This document shows positions 22,701 through 29,528 of a DNA stretch of 29,528 nt, one piece after another. The DNA comes from an uncultured Eubacteriales bacterium. GTDB lineage: Bacteria; Bacillota; Clostridia; Christensenellales; UBA1242. Numbering within the stretch: position 1 is the first letter of the stretch; each line of letters opens with the position of its first letter. Location of the stretch: positions 1 through 29,528 of the forward strand of contig CARJLX010000008.1 in the NCBI GenBank assembly GCA_949001935.1. Direction: 5' to 3'. The notes below the pieces were generated by a model. It was not told the origin of the DNA, did no database searches, and saw only the letters and a program-made list of their open reading frames with translations. Position numbers and translations under genes: made by a program.

Positions 22701-22729
22701 TTGACGCGGGGGGGGGAATTTGGTATACT
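22701..22729 (+). promoter_or_regulatory. Promoter with a nine-G tract as spacer (candidate phase-variable)
   Basis: -35 TTGACG (22701-22706), 17-base spacer (22707-22723) containing G9 (22708-22716), -10 TATACT (22724-22729). Both boxes match consensus at 5 of 6 positions and the present spacing is optimal. The -35 TTGACGC is also the right half of a 7-bp inverted repeat with GCGTCAA at 22663-22669. It feeds the surface protein gene through a leader of about 150 bases. Confidence 0.75.
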
Positions 22730-22781
22730 AGTTTTGAAAAATGGGGTTCTCCACATTTTTACTAAATATATGTTTAAATAT

Positions 22782-22810
22782 TTGGTATTTACTCAAAAAT
22801 AGAGTATACT
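22782..22810 (+). promoter_or_regulatory. Second promoter of surface protein gene
   Basis: TTGGTA (22782-22787), 17 bases, TATACT (22805-22810), a weaker tandem promoter 81 bases downstream of the G-tract one. Between them lies an imperfect hairpin AAAATG-GG/CC-CATTTT (22738-22759). The rest of 22555-22886 shows no gene. Confidence 0.5.
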
Positions 22811-22886
22811 AAAAGTCTGGTTAAAAAACCTAAAAATAAACAAAATAAGAATGAGGGAAGAGTGATAAAGATAAGGAGAGAAGAAT

Positions 22887-25800
22887 ATGACAAAAGGGAG
22901 AATATGTACAATAATATCTAGTTGTTTGGCATGTATAGCGGTTGTTATAGGGATTACAATATCATGTATAAACATATCTCCAAAAATACCTAAAGAAGAT
23001 ATCCCACAGACCGCGACACAACCAACAAATACAAGTGGATATTGGACAGATTCAGGAAGATATGGAACAACTCCATGGTCAGGTAGTGGAACGGAGAATG
23101 ATCCATATTTAATTAAGTCGGCTAAGGATCTTGCAAGACTTTCATACATGGTATATAGTGGAGAGCAAGGTGATTCTGGTAATGGAAGAGATTTTTATAG
23201 AGGAGTTTATTTTAAACAAACAGCCCAAATTAGTCTAAGTACTTATTATTGGCGACCAATTGGGGATAGTAATCATTATTTTTGTGGTTATTATGATGGA
23301 AATGGATATTCTATTTGTGATGCATTTACTAGGGCGGGAGATAACAATAGTTATTCATATCAAGGAATTTTTGGCTATGTACATGATATAATAACTGAAA
23401 TAAAAAATGTTAGATTAGTAGATTCTTATATCCAAGGATATCAGAATGTTGGCGGAATTGTTGGATATGCATTTATGTGTAAAATTTCAAATTGTTATAT
23501 TTCTTCTACATGTAGTGTCAGTAGTTCAGGGAATTTTACTGGGGGATTAGTCGGTCAAGGAGATAATGTAACTATAAGTGATTGTTATAATTCAGGAAGA
23601 ACAGTATCTAGTAGTATGGGGAATTATACAGGTGGAATAGCTGGTGGGATTGATGTAGACTCGTCTATTAATAATAGTTACAATTTAGCGACGATAAAAG
23701 GAATAGGTTATGTAGGAGGAATTGTTGGCAGGAATTATTCATCAATAGTCAGAAATTGTTTTAACGTAGGTGCGGTAACTGGCTCAAGTCCGCTTGGTGG
23801 AATAACTGGGGGTATAAATAATTCTGGAGAAGCAGTAAAATGTTATTATGGTGGCAGTTGTTCAAGTTCAGTAGGAGGTGTTGAAGGAAAAGATGTCTCT
23901 GGACAGGCGGTATATGATAGTTCAATAGTTTCTCACGCGAAAGATCAAACTTGGTTTACAAATTCTTCGAATTGGGATAGTGCTTATCCATGGAATTTTG
24001 GAACATGGGGATTTATAACAAGTATAAATAGTGGCTATCCTGTTTTGAGGAGATTTTATAATTTTAATGTTTACAAACTTACATATGATTCACAAGGTGG
24101 TAGTGCTGTAGGGCAAGATTACATTCGTTATAGCGAGCCTTATGGAAAAAGAAATATTTATGACTATAATATGATAAGTGATTTAAGTAAGGCTAGTATT
24201 TCAAACAATAGATTAGTGATTGATTATAACAACACGACTGGATCAACACAATTTATCAATTTTATGACTAAATTTGATTGGACACTAGCGCCTTCTGCTA
24301 AATATACTGCAGTTATTAAAGTTGAATCTAAGTCTTATGACAATTTTAGTATAAGTTTTACAAGCCCACATGATACGGGAGGTAATGGAGATCCTTTTAC
24401 TCAAACTTGTTCAACAAATATCACAGGAACAGGAACATATATAATTGATAATATGGAAACAAAGGCAACAATTGCAGCAAGTGATTGCAATTTTAGGTCT
24501 TACATATGGGTTTCAGCAGGTCAACATGTAAAAGCAACATTTTCGATTTCAGTATTTACAGGAAAGTTTTATTACACAGGAAATTTTGGTTATGTGCCAG
24601 TAGGTAATATGCCAAGTTGCAGTGCATTGCCAACACCAGCAAGAGATGGTTACGCTTTTGAAGGTTGGTATACTGGAAAGAATGGAACAGGAACAAATAT
24701 AACACCATCAAGTATTTTTACTTCGAGTGCTAATCAAACACTTTATGCTAAGTGGCGACAATTAGATACTGAAGCCCCAGTCATCCATCGAGGTACCTAT
24801 GTAACCCGAGAAGATGGCTATGATGCGTATGTGTATGCAACAGATAATGTAGGAATAAGTAAAGTAAGTTATCCAACATGGACAGAATATAATGGTCAGG
24901 ACGATATTCAAACCAATTGGCCAAATAATCCAATAGCATATGGAACAAAGGGAACATATACAATAGAAGGAAAGACATATAACTATAAATACTCAGTAAA
25001 CATGAGTGACCATAATAATGAGATAGGGATGTATAATACTCATGTCTATGCATATGATGAAACAGGCAATTTTGCTAAACTATCGCTAGGAGATATCTAC
25101 TTTGCTCGTCCATGGACAGACTTTGCAGCAACAAGTTATGCAGGAGGTAATGGAACAGAAAGTAGTCCATATGAGATAGCAACAGCCCAACAATTAGCAT
25201 TGCTAGCAAAACAAAGTAGGACAGATTCGTTAGAAGGGAAATATTTCAAACAAACCGCACCAATAGATTTGGAGAACAAAGCAACAAAAGATTCTAAATA
25301 TGTTTGGTATATGTGGGATGGAATAGGAGTTAATAGTTATTTATTTTCTGGTAATTATGATGGCGGGTATAATAGTATAAAGAATATAAAAATGAACTTA
25401 ACAAGTACTGCTGAGACTTCTGCTGTAGGACTTTTTAATCGAACAGGCTTTGCAAACATTTCAAACATAATTATGAATGGTGGGAGTATAAAAGCAATAG
25501 TTGCAAGTGATGTTGGAACAATTGTTGGTTGCGCAGCAATCTCGACCCGTGATAAAAGAACATATATATCAAATTGTATAGTTGAGAATATGAAAATAAA
25601 GGGTTTAGCAAACACAGAATATTCTATGGGGGGAATAGCAGGATCATGGGTAGGAGAAATACGGGATTGTATAGTTAAAGATAGTGTAATAGAAGGATCG
25701 TATGTTTGTGGAATAACAGGATATAATCACTTTGATGATAGTGTAGTAAATTGCTCAGTGTTAAATACGAGCGTGACAGGAACAGGAACAACAAAAATAA

Positions 25801-26036
25801 TAGCAAGAATACTTGAAAGATTAGCATTTTCTTATGGCTACGGCAATGTAAATGGAGAGTCAATAAAAATGATGTATGGCGACTCAACAGCATGGGAAGG
25901 GTGGACATATAATAGTGCTATTAATAACGGCTATCCAATACAAAAATCTCTATGCTGGATTGGAGATATTGCACCTGTAGATAGTAGTGCAATTTACAAT
26001 AGACTAAAAACTACTTTAGGGTTTACAGAGGCTTAA
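22887..26036 (+). CDS. Surface protein with GLUG-type modules, split InlB repeat and GBS-Bsp-like domain
   Basis: A 1049-residue secreted or membrane-anchored protein, probably adhesive. A hydrophobic signal/anchor spans residues 5-28. Residues about 63-390 form a module opening with GSGTENDPYLIKSAKDLARL and YFKQT, followed by repeated GGIVG/GGIAG turns typical of GLUG-like beta-helix repeats. An InlB-type B repeat begins at 397 (LTYDSQGGSA) and finishes at 623 (GYAFEGWYTG ... LYAKW), but is split by about 148 residues (421-568) of beta-rich sequence. Residues about 629-730 (EAPVI, ATDNVGISKVSYPTW, YAYDETGN) resemble GBS-Bsp-like repeats. A second GLUG module (about 735-1049) repeats the opening as GNGTESSPYEIATAQQLALL and YFKQT. 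No LPXTG motif or C-terminal anchor is visible, so attachment is probably by the N-terminal segment. AAGGAG precedes the ATG by 8 bases. The promoter carries a G9 tract. Confidence 0.85.
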   Translation: MTKGRICTIISSCLACIAVVIGITISCINISPKIPKEDIPQTATQPTNTSGYWTDSGRYGTTPWSGSGTENDPYLIKSAKDLARLSYMVYSGEQGDSGNGRDFYRGVYFKQTAQISLSTYYWRPIGDSNHYFCGYYDGNGYSICDAFTRAGDNNSYSYQGIFGYVHDIITEIKNVRLVDSYIQGYQNVGGIVGYAFMCKISNCYISSTCSVSSSGNFTGGLVGQGDNVTISDCYNSGRTVSSSMGNYTGGIAGGIDVDSSINNSYNLATIKGIGYVGGIVGRNYSSIVRNCFNVGAVTGSSPLGGITGGINNSGEAVKCYYGGSCSSSVGGVEGKDVSGQAVYDSSIVSHAKDQTWFTNSSNWDSAYPWNFGTWGFITSINSGYPVLRRFYNFNVYKLTYDSQGGSAVGQDYIRYSEPYGKRNIYDYNMISDLSKASISNNRLVIDYNNTTGSTQFINFMTKFDWTLAPSAKYTAVIKVESKSYDNFSISFTSPHDTGGNGDPFTQTCSTNITGTGTYIIDNMETKATIAASDCNFRSYIWVSAGQHVKATFSISVFTGKFYYTGNFGYVPVGNMPSCSALPTPARDGYAFEGWYTGKNGTGTNITPSSIFTSSANQTLYAKWRQLDTEAPVIHRGTYVTREDGYDAYVYATDNVGISKVSYPTWTEYNGQDDIQTNWPNNPIAYGTKGTYTIEGKTYNYKYSVNMSDHNNEIGMYNTHVYAYDETGNFAKLSLGDIYFARPWTDFAATSYAGGNGTESSPYEIATAQQLALLAKQSRTDSLEGKYFKQTAPIDLENKATKDSKYVWYMWDGIGVNSYLFSGNYDGGYNSIKNIKMNLTSTAETSAVGLFNRTGFANISNIIMNGGSIKAIVASDVGTIVGCAAISTRDKRTYISNCIVENMKIKGLANTEYSMGGIAGSWVGEIRDCIVKDSVIEGSYVCGITGYNHFDDSVVNCSVLNTSVTGTGTTKIIARILERLAFSYGYGNVNGESIKMMYGDSTAWEGWTYNSAINNGYPIQKSLCWIGDIAPVDSSAIYNRLKTTLGFTEA

Positions 26037-26110
26037 GTTTGATTTTAACAAACCTTTGTTAGTGTTGGTTGATTTTAGAAAGAATAAAAGTTTTAATTGT
26101 ATTTAGTCGC

Positions 26111-26140
26111 AAAAAGAATGTCAAAGGACATTCTTTTTTT
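26111..26140 (+). terminator. Rho-independent terminator after surface protein gene
   Basis: Perfect 12-bp stem AAAAAGAATGTC / GACATTCTTTTT with loop AAAG and a T run. Confidence 0.9.
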
Positions 26141-26155
26141 AAATATAATTGTTGC

Positions 26156-26185
26156 TTGACAAAATCTTGCAAAAATTGATAAAAT
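26156..26185 (+). promoter_or_regulatory. Promoter of HD-domain gene
   Basis: Perfect TTGACA (26156-26161), 18 bases, TAAAAT (26180-26185), with the leader carrying AAAGGAG before the ATG at 26203. Confidence 0.7.
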
Positions 26186-26202
26186 AATCAAAAGGAGTTA
26201 TT

Positions 26203-26802
26203 ATGGATTGGCAAGATTATAAAGAAGAGTTTTTAGAGATTGTTTATGACAATATTGAACGTGAAGGTTGTGAAGCATTGATTGAATGGCTTGAAAAGTC
26301 AGATTTTTTCACTGCTCCTGCAAGCATGAGGCGTCATAATGTTTTTGAAGGTGGCTTATGTAAGCATTCTATCAATGTTTATAAAAGATTTCTAAAATTA
26401 GTTCAGGCAGAATATGGAAAGGAATGGGAAAGACAAATTAGCCACGAAAGTGTTGCAATAATTGCTTTATTTCATGATTTGTGTAAGGTAGATTTTTATA
26501 AAACTGATGTAAAAAATGTAAAAAGAGATGGAGTTTGGGTGCAAGAACCTTATTATAAGATGGACGAAGCACTTCCATATGGGCATGGTGAGAAATCTGT
26601 TTACATTTTATCTGCATTTATGAGGTTGACTCGTGAAGAGGCTTTGGCTATAAATTGGCATATGGGTGAATATGACGCAAGAGTTAAAGGAGGCAATACT
26701 TATAGTTTGCAAGCCGTTTTTTCTAAGTATCCTAATTGCTTTCTAGCTCATTGTGCAGACCTTATGACCACTTATTTAGATGATGTTCATTATGATAATT
26801 AA
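26203..26802 (+). CDS. HD-domain phosphohydrolase
   Basis: A 199-residue HD-superfamily protein, probably a metal-dependent phosphohydrolase. The pattern is complete: H55 in GGLCKHSINVY, the HD doublet H91-D92 in ALFHDLCKVDFY, H128 in LPYGHGEKSVYI, H153 in INWHMGEY and D186 in AHCADLMTTYL. The GG-x-x-x-HS-x-x-V and HDL-x-K patterns resemble the HD half of YhaM-type 3'-5' exoribonucleases and small HD hydrolases of gut bacteria and phages, but there is no OB domain. The substrate cannot be named (nucleotide, oligonucleotide or (p)ppGpp-like). AAAGGAG lies 7 bases before the ATG. It is a single-gene unit. Confidence 0.85.
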   Translation: MDWQDYKEEFLEIVYDNIEREGCEALIEWLEKSDFFTAPASMRRHNVFEGGLCKHSINVYKRFLKLVQAEYGKEWERQISHESVAIIALFHDLCKVDFYKTDVKNVKRDGVWVQEPYYKMDEALPYGHGEKSVYILSAFMRLTREEALAINWHMGEYDARVKGGNTYSLQAVFSKYPNCFLAHCADLMTTYLDDVHYDN

Positions 26803-26890
26803 TTGTCGAATTTTGAATTTTAATCACAAATTTGTATAAAATATCATAAAAAACATTGATTGAAAGTTTAAAATGCAAGAATTTTTAAAA

Positions 26891-26926
26891 ATCACTATTG
26901 ACAAGCCGGCTAATTAGTGATATAAT
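26891..26926 (+). promoter_or_regulatory. Consensus promoter framed by an inverted repeat
   Basis: TTGACA (26898-26903), 17 bases, TATAAT (26921-26926): both boxes perfect. Seven-bp arms ATCACTA (26891-26897) and TAGTGAT (26915-26921) frame the -35 and touch the -10, and the spacer contains an AGCCGGCT palindrome (26904-26911). It is probably very strong and possibly controlled by a dimeric repressor. Confidence 0.8.
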
Positions 26927-26955
26927 ATGGGTGAAAATAAAGGAGGAACTTTATT

Positions 26956-27930
26956 ATGGCAGGAAGAGAAAGAACTTCAGGATCAACTAAATCAACATTT
27001 AAGGAGAAATGTGCTGCGGCTGGAACATGGCTTAAAAACCATCCTTGGAAAACAGCTTTGATTTGTTTGGGTGCAGTAGCTATTTTAGGAGCAATTATTG
27101 CAGCACCTACAGTTTTGTCTGCTCAAAAAGACAGTGCGAACAAAGCGGCAAGTGATGCTAATGCAAAAGCAGATCAATTTGAACAAGATAAAAATGAAGC
27201 TCAAGACAAACTTGACCAAGTAACTGGCGAAAACGATGACTTGAAAAATGAGATTGGTCAATTAAAAGACAATCGTTCATTTGAGCCAACTGCAGATCAA
27301 ATTAAGACTATTCAAAGTTATCAAGGTAATAGAATTTTCTCTTTAAAAGATATGGCTGAATACAACTATAATAAGACTGATAAAGAGTTGACTATTTGGT
27401 TTAATGCTATTGATGGAGATGGTCAAAAAGCACTTGTTTCTTATAGTGGTTCAACTAATTTTAAAGGTGACTCTTTCACTACTAATGATATTATGGATTG
27501 GATTGCTGCTAAAGCTAAATCAACTGATGAAAACGATCAATTAAATATCAGTGTTTATCAAAATTTTGAAAACTATGCTAGTGGTAGCGGTGCAGAAGCA
27601 CTTGCTAAAGCTGTTCAAGCAAAGGTTAGTGCAGATAAGGGTGCAACAACTAAAGTTGATGTTAACTTTGAAGGTAATACTGAAACTATGGATGTCGCTA
27701 CTACAACTCCAGTTTGGGTTTGTGTTGAAAGAACTTCAAACTCAAGAGGTGAAACTGTTAAAGTTAGCCTTGCTGCGGGTGTGGGAAGTGCTGGTAAAGA
27801 AGGTAAAGATATTGAAACTAAACAAGTTTCAACCTTGACTGGAAAAGTTGTTTCTAGCGCAGATGTTGTAAAAGCTGTTGCTGAAAATGTTGGAGCAACT
27901 ATTCAACAAGATGTTGAACCAGAAGCATAA
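26956..27930 (+). CDS. Membrane-anchored coiled-coil protein, unknown function
   Basis: I do not recognise this 324-residue protein. A basic cytoplasmic N-terminus (about 32 residues, rich in Lys, Arg, Ser and Thr) leads to a single membrane span (33-55, ICLGAVAILGAIIAAP), then a charged coiled coil (57-106, many Ala, Asp, Lys and Gln), then an extracytoplasmic alpha/beta domain (about 110-324) with WFNAIDGDGQKALVSYSG and a C-terminal VVKAVAENVGATIQQ helix. The N-in topology places the domain outside the cell. AAAGGAGGA and the only fully consensus promoter of the window suggest high expression. It is monocistronic with a strong terminator. A structural envelope protein is plausible, but that is inference. 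Confidence 0.75.
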   Translation: MAGRERTSGSTKSTFKEKCAAAGTWLKNHPWKTALICLGAVAILGAIIAAPTVLSAQKDSANKAASDANAKADQFEQDKNEAQDKLDQVTGENDDLKNEIGQLKDNRSFEPTADQIKTIQSYQGNRIFSLKDMAEYNYNKTDKELTIWFNAIDGDGQKALVSYSGSTNFKGDSFTTNDIMDWIAAKAKSTDENDQLNISVYQNFENYASGSGAEALAKAVQAKVSADKGATTKVDVNFEGNTETMDVATTTPVWVCVERTSNSRGETVKVSLAAGVGSAGKEGKDIETKQVSTLTGKVVSSADVVKAVAENVGATIQQDVEPEA

Positions 27931-27945
27931 GTTTAATTAAAAAAT

Positions 27946-27976
27946 AAAGAACTTGGAATTTCCAAGTTCTTTTTTA
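27946..27976 (+). terminator. Rho-independent terminator
   Basis: AAAGAACTTGGA pairs with TCCAAGTTCTTT in a near-perfect stem with a minimal loop, followed by TTTT. Confidence 0.9.
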
Positions 27977-28017
27977 TTATTTTTATAAAATTATTTGAAA
28001 AATTACATAAAAAACTG

Positions 28018-28046
28018 TTGACAAATAATTTTATTTATGTTAATCT
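28018..28046 (+). promoter_or_regulatory. Promoter of tRNA-Ala
   Basis: Perfect TTGACA (28018-28023), 17 bases, TAATCT (28041-28046) preceded by TGT, giving an extended -10. Confidence 0.65.
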
Positions 28047-28061
28047 AACAACGCTTAATCA

Positions 28062-28141
<80 letters not shown>

Positions 28142-28151
28142 AAACAAAAAT

Positions 28152-28176
28152 ACACCATATATTGTGGTGTGTTTTT
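28152..28176 (+). terminator. Terminator of tRNA-Ala
   Basis: ACACCA (28152-28157) pairs with TGGTGT (28165-28170), followed by GTTTTTT. Confidence 0.85.
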
Positions 28177-28203
28177 TAATTATTATAATATAAATTAGTA
28201 AAT

Positions 28204-28227
28204 TTGCTTACCCCCCCCGCGTATAAT
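28204..28227 (+). promoter_or_regulatory. Promoter with an eight-C tract as spacer (candidate phase-variable, OFF state)
   Basis: TTGCTT (28204-28209) and a perfect TATAAT (28222-28227) are separated by only 12 bases, of which eight are Cs (28211-28218). There is no extended -10. With the tract four to five Cs longer the spacing would be 16-17. Tract orientation is opposite to the G9 promoter but both share CGC next to the G/C run. Confidence 0.6.
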
Positions 28228-28261
28228 AGAGGTATCTGTACAAAAGGAGGGAAGGTTACTT

Positions 28262-28528
28262 ATGGAAGAATGGAACAATAACCAACCAGCTGAAAGCCAA
28301 CAAAGCAAAAAGGATGTAGGCGTATTATGTGGTTTGTTCTTAGGTTTAATAGGGCTTATTATAGGGCTGTTATTATATAAGGATGGAACTTACGAGCGTC
28401 CAACCTTTATAAAAGGTTGGACAACTGCGTTTGTTGCTGCACTAATCATAGGTGTTGTTATTGGCATCATATATTATATAGTTATAATTAATGCTATAAA
28501 TTCTTTAATTTTATATAGAAAACGATAA
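28262..28528 (+). CDS. Small two-span membrane protein behind C-tract promoter
   Basis: An 88-residue protein of unknown function: a hydrophilic Asn/Gln-rich N-terminus (MEEWNNNQPAESQQSKKD), a glycine-rich span (about residues 19-38, VLCGLFLGLIGLIIGLLL), a charged loop YKDGTYERPTFIKGW, and a second span (about 53-79), ending in a basic tail. AAGGAGG lies 11 bases before the ATG. It is a single-gene unit between tRNA-Ala and the 23S rRNA promoter. Its promoter contains a poly-C tract, so its expression may switch stochastically. Confidence 0.8.
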   Translation: MEEWNNNQPAESQQSKKDVGVLCGLFLGLIGLIIGLLLYKDGTYERPTFIKGWTTAFVAALIIGVVIGIIYYIVIINAINSLILYRKR

Positions 28529-28581
28529 TTTACATAGTGAATTTTATCAATAAAGTTTCAATGATTTATATAAATCGTAAG

Positions 28582-28611
28582 AAAAAGGGGGTTTAAAACG
28601 CTCTTTTTTTT
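28582..28611 (+). terminator. Probable terminator of small membrane protein gene
   Basis: AAAAAGGG (28582-28589) pairs with CTCTTTTT (28601-28608) with one G-T pair, followed by TTT. A 14-bp palindrome GATTTATATAAATC (28563-28576) lies just before it. Confidence 0.55.
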
Positions 28612-28726
28612 GCAACTTAAAATATTAAAAATGCGAACACTCGGCGGTGTGTAGGCGGGTTTTTAAGGTTTTGCAAAATTTATCGAAAAAAAGTTTATAT
28701 TTTTTTAATTTTTTTTGAAAAAAGTG

Positions 28727-28756
28727 TTGACATGCCTACTTGCGTTGTGTTATTAT
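28727..28756 (+). promoter_or_regulatory. Promoter of 23S rRNA transcript
   Basis: Perfect TTGACA (28727-28732), 18 bases, TATTAT (28751-28756), preceded by an A/T-rich stretch (about 28680-28724) like an UP element. It lies about 275 bases before the 23S 5' end. Confidence 0.75.
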
Positions 28757-28762
28757 ACTCAT

Positions 28763-29029
28763 GCTGACCCGCAGAAAGGGCTGATGCTCTTGTCAGCAAT
28801 AGAACTTTGACAACTACATATTTGTTATAACAATATATAACAAGAAACAAATATTCTTTATTAGCTAAAATGTTATCGAGAAATAATCGACATAAAAAAA
28901 TTTTAGGTAATACGAACATTTGCAAATTTCAATTTACGTCGAGTAAATGAAAAACAAGATTTTATGATTAACTTAAATAGTTAAAGCAAAAATGCTAAGA
29001 TATCCAATACATTTCTTTATAGAAATAGT
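28763..29029 (+). other. 23S rRNA leader with boxA-like sequence
   Basis: The leader opens with a hairpin GCTGAC (28763-28768) / GTCAGC (28792-28797). A sequence GAACTTTGACAACTA (28802-28816) resembles the boxA antitermination element of Bacillus rRNA operons, and TGCTCTTG occurs just before it. A small hairpin ATTTCT/AGAAAT (29011-29026) precedes the mature 5' end. There is no 16S or tRNA sequence in it. Confidence 0.55.
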
Positions 29030-29528
29030 GATAAAGCTACAAAGAGCATATGGGGGATGCCTTGGCACTAGGCGCCGATGAAGGACGTGATAAGCTGCGA
29101 AAAGCTACGGTTAGATGCAAATAATCTATGACCCGTAGATATCCGAATGCGGAAACGCACTGAGAGTTATGTCTCAGTATCATAACATGAATTCATAATG
29201 TTATGAGGGGAACCCACTGAACTGAAACATCTAAGTAAGTGGAGGAAAAGAAAGTAAAACAACGATTGTGGGAGTAGTGGCGAGCGAAACTGCAAGAGCC
29301 CAAACCTAGGGAAGAAATTCCTTAGGGGTTTTGGACGGCAATATGATATGTTAAACGATAGGTGAACTTGGCTGGAAAGCTGGGCAACACAGGGTAATAG
29401 CCCCGTAACCGAAATCTTATAACAGTCTAGCCGATTCCGGAGTAGCACGGGGCACGTGGAACCCTGTGTGAATATGCGAGGACCATCTCGTAAGGCTAAA
29501 TACGACCTAGTGACCGATAGCGAATAGT
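29030..29528 (+). rRNA. 23S ribosomal RNA, 5' part (continues past the window)
   Basis: The 5' end TAAGCTAC-like followed by AAGAGCATATGGGGGATGCC matches the conserved start of bacterial 23S rRNA (consensus ending GTGGATGCCTTGG). Further conserved landmarks are GATGAAGGACGTG, GGGGAACCCACTGAACTGAA, ACATCTAAGTA, GGAGGAAAAGAAA, TAGTGGCGAGCGAA and CTAGTGACCGATAGCGAA near the window end. About 500 of some 2900 bases are present. No intervening sequence is evident. The 5' boundary is estimated to within a few bases. Confidence 0.96.

Noticed and set aside
22708..22716. G9 as a sequencing or assembly artefact
   Set aside because: Possible in principle for homopolymers, but a second C8 tract in an equivalent promoter position argues for a real feature; kept as a finding with a read-level check.
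22526..23149. Minus-strand open frames over the G-tract region and surface gene start
   Set aside because: They lack ribosome binding sites and overlap a better-supported promoter and a coding gene.
29167..29448. 93-codon open frame on minus
   Set aside because: Lies wholly within 23S rRNA.

Overview
The window comes from a low-GC (AT-rich) bacterium of the Bacillota, most likely a Clostridia-type lineage. The evidence is the whiA-dnaE-pfkA and holB-ricT-trmN6 / tatD-rsmA gene neighbourhoods, the spore-maturation pair spmA-spmB, strong AGGAGG ribosome binding sites and sigma-A type promoters. The species cannot be named from sequence alone. Most of the window is housekeeping chromosome, interrupted by a short accessory segment and by surface and membrane genes.

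Layout. 1-7630: tRNA-Arg (minus strand), then PHP phosphoesterase, whiA, dnaE, folD and a divergent phosphofructokinase, all on plus. 7739-8634: a tRNA cluster (Gly, Arg, His, Gln, Gln, Lys) behind a promoter whose -10 box sits inside an inverted repeat. 8656-13549: accessory segment with an IS3-family insertion sequence, a Panacea-type (DUF4065) antitoxin with an unrecognised probable toxin, a structured GC-rich intergenic patch, a small membrane protein and a compact GH29 alpha-L-fucosidase. 13658-19073: holB-ricT and trmN6 on plus, converging on a tatD-rsmA-spmA-spmB operon on minus. 19264-28528: an orphan VirB6-like membrane protein, tRNA-Ser, a small membrane protein, a 1049-residue GLUG/InlB-type surface protein, an HD-domain phosphohydrolase, a membrane-anchored coiled-coil protein, tRNA-Ala and another small membrane protein. 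28727-29528: promoter, leader and 5' part of a 23S rRNA gene with no 16S gene in front of it.

Most striking observation: two long G/C homopolymers lie inside promoters. A run of nine Gs fills most of a 17-base spacer between TTGACG and TATACT upstream of the surface protein. A run of eight Cs lies between TTGCTT and TATAAT upstream of the 88-residue membrane protein, leaving a spacer of only 12. This is the architecture of slipped-strand phase-variable promoters, known for example from Neisseria porA and opc. It suggests that at least two envelope genes here are switched by tract length, one apparently ON and one apparently OFF in this sequence.

Other notable points are a family of four dispersed palindromes built on CTTTTCTTT/AAAGAAAAG at gene borders, an unlinked 23S rRNA gene, two genes whose promoters predict leaderless mRNAs (fucosidase and holB), and a phosphofructokinase with GGNGS in place of GGDGS. 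All functional calls rest on reading motifs and neighbourhoods; no database search was run.
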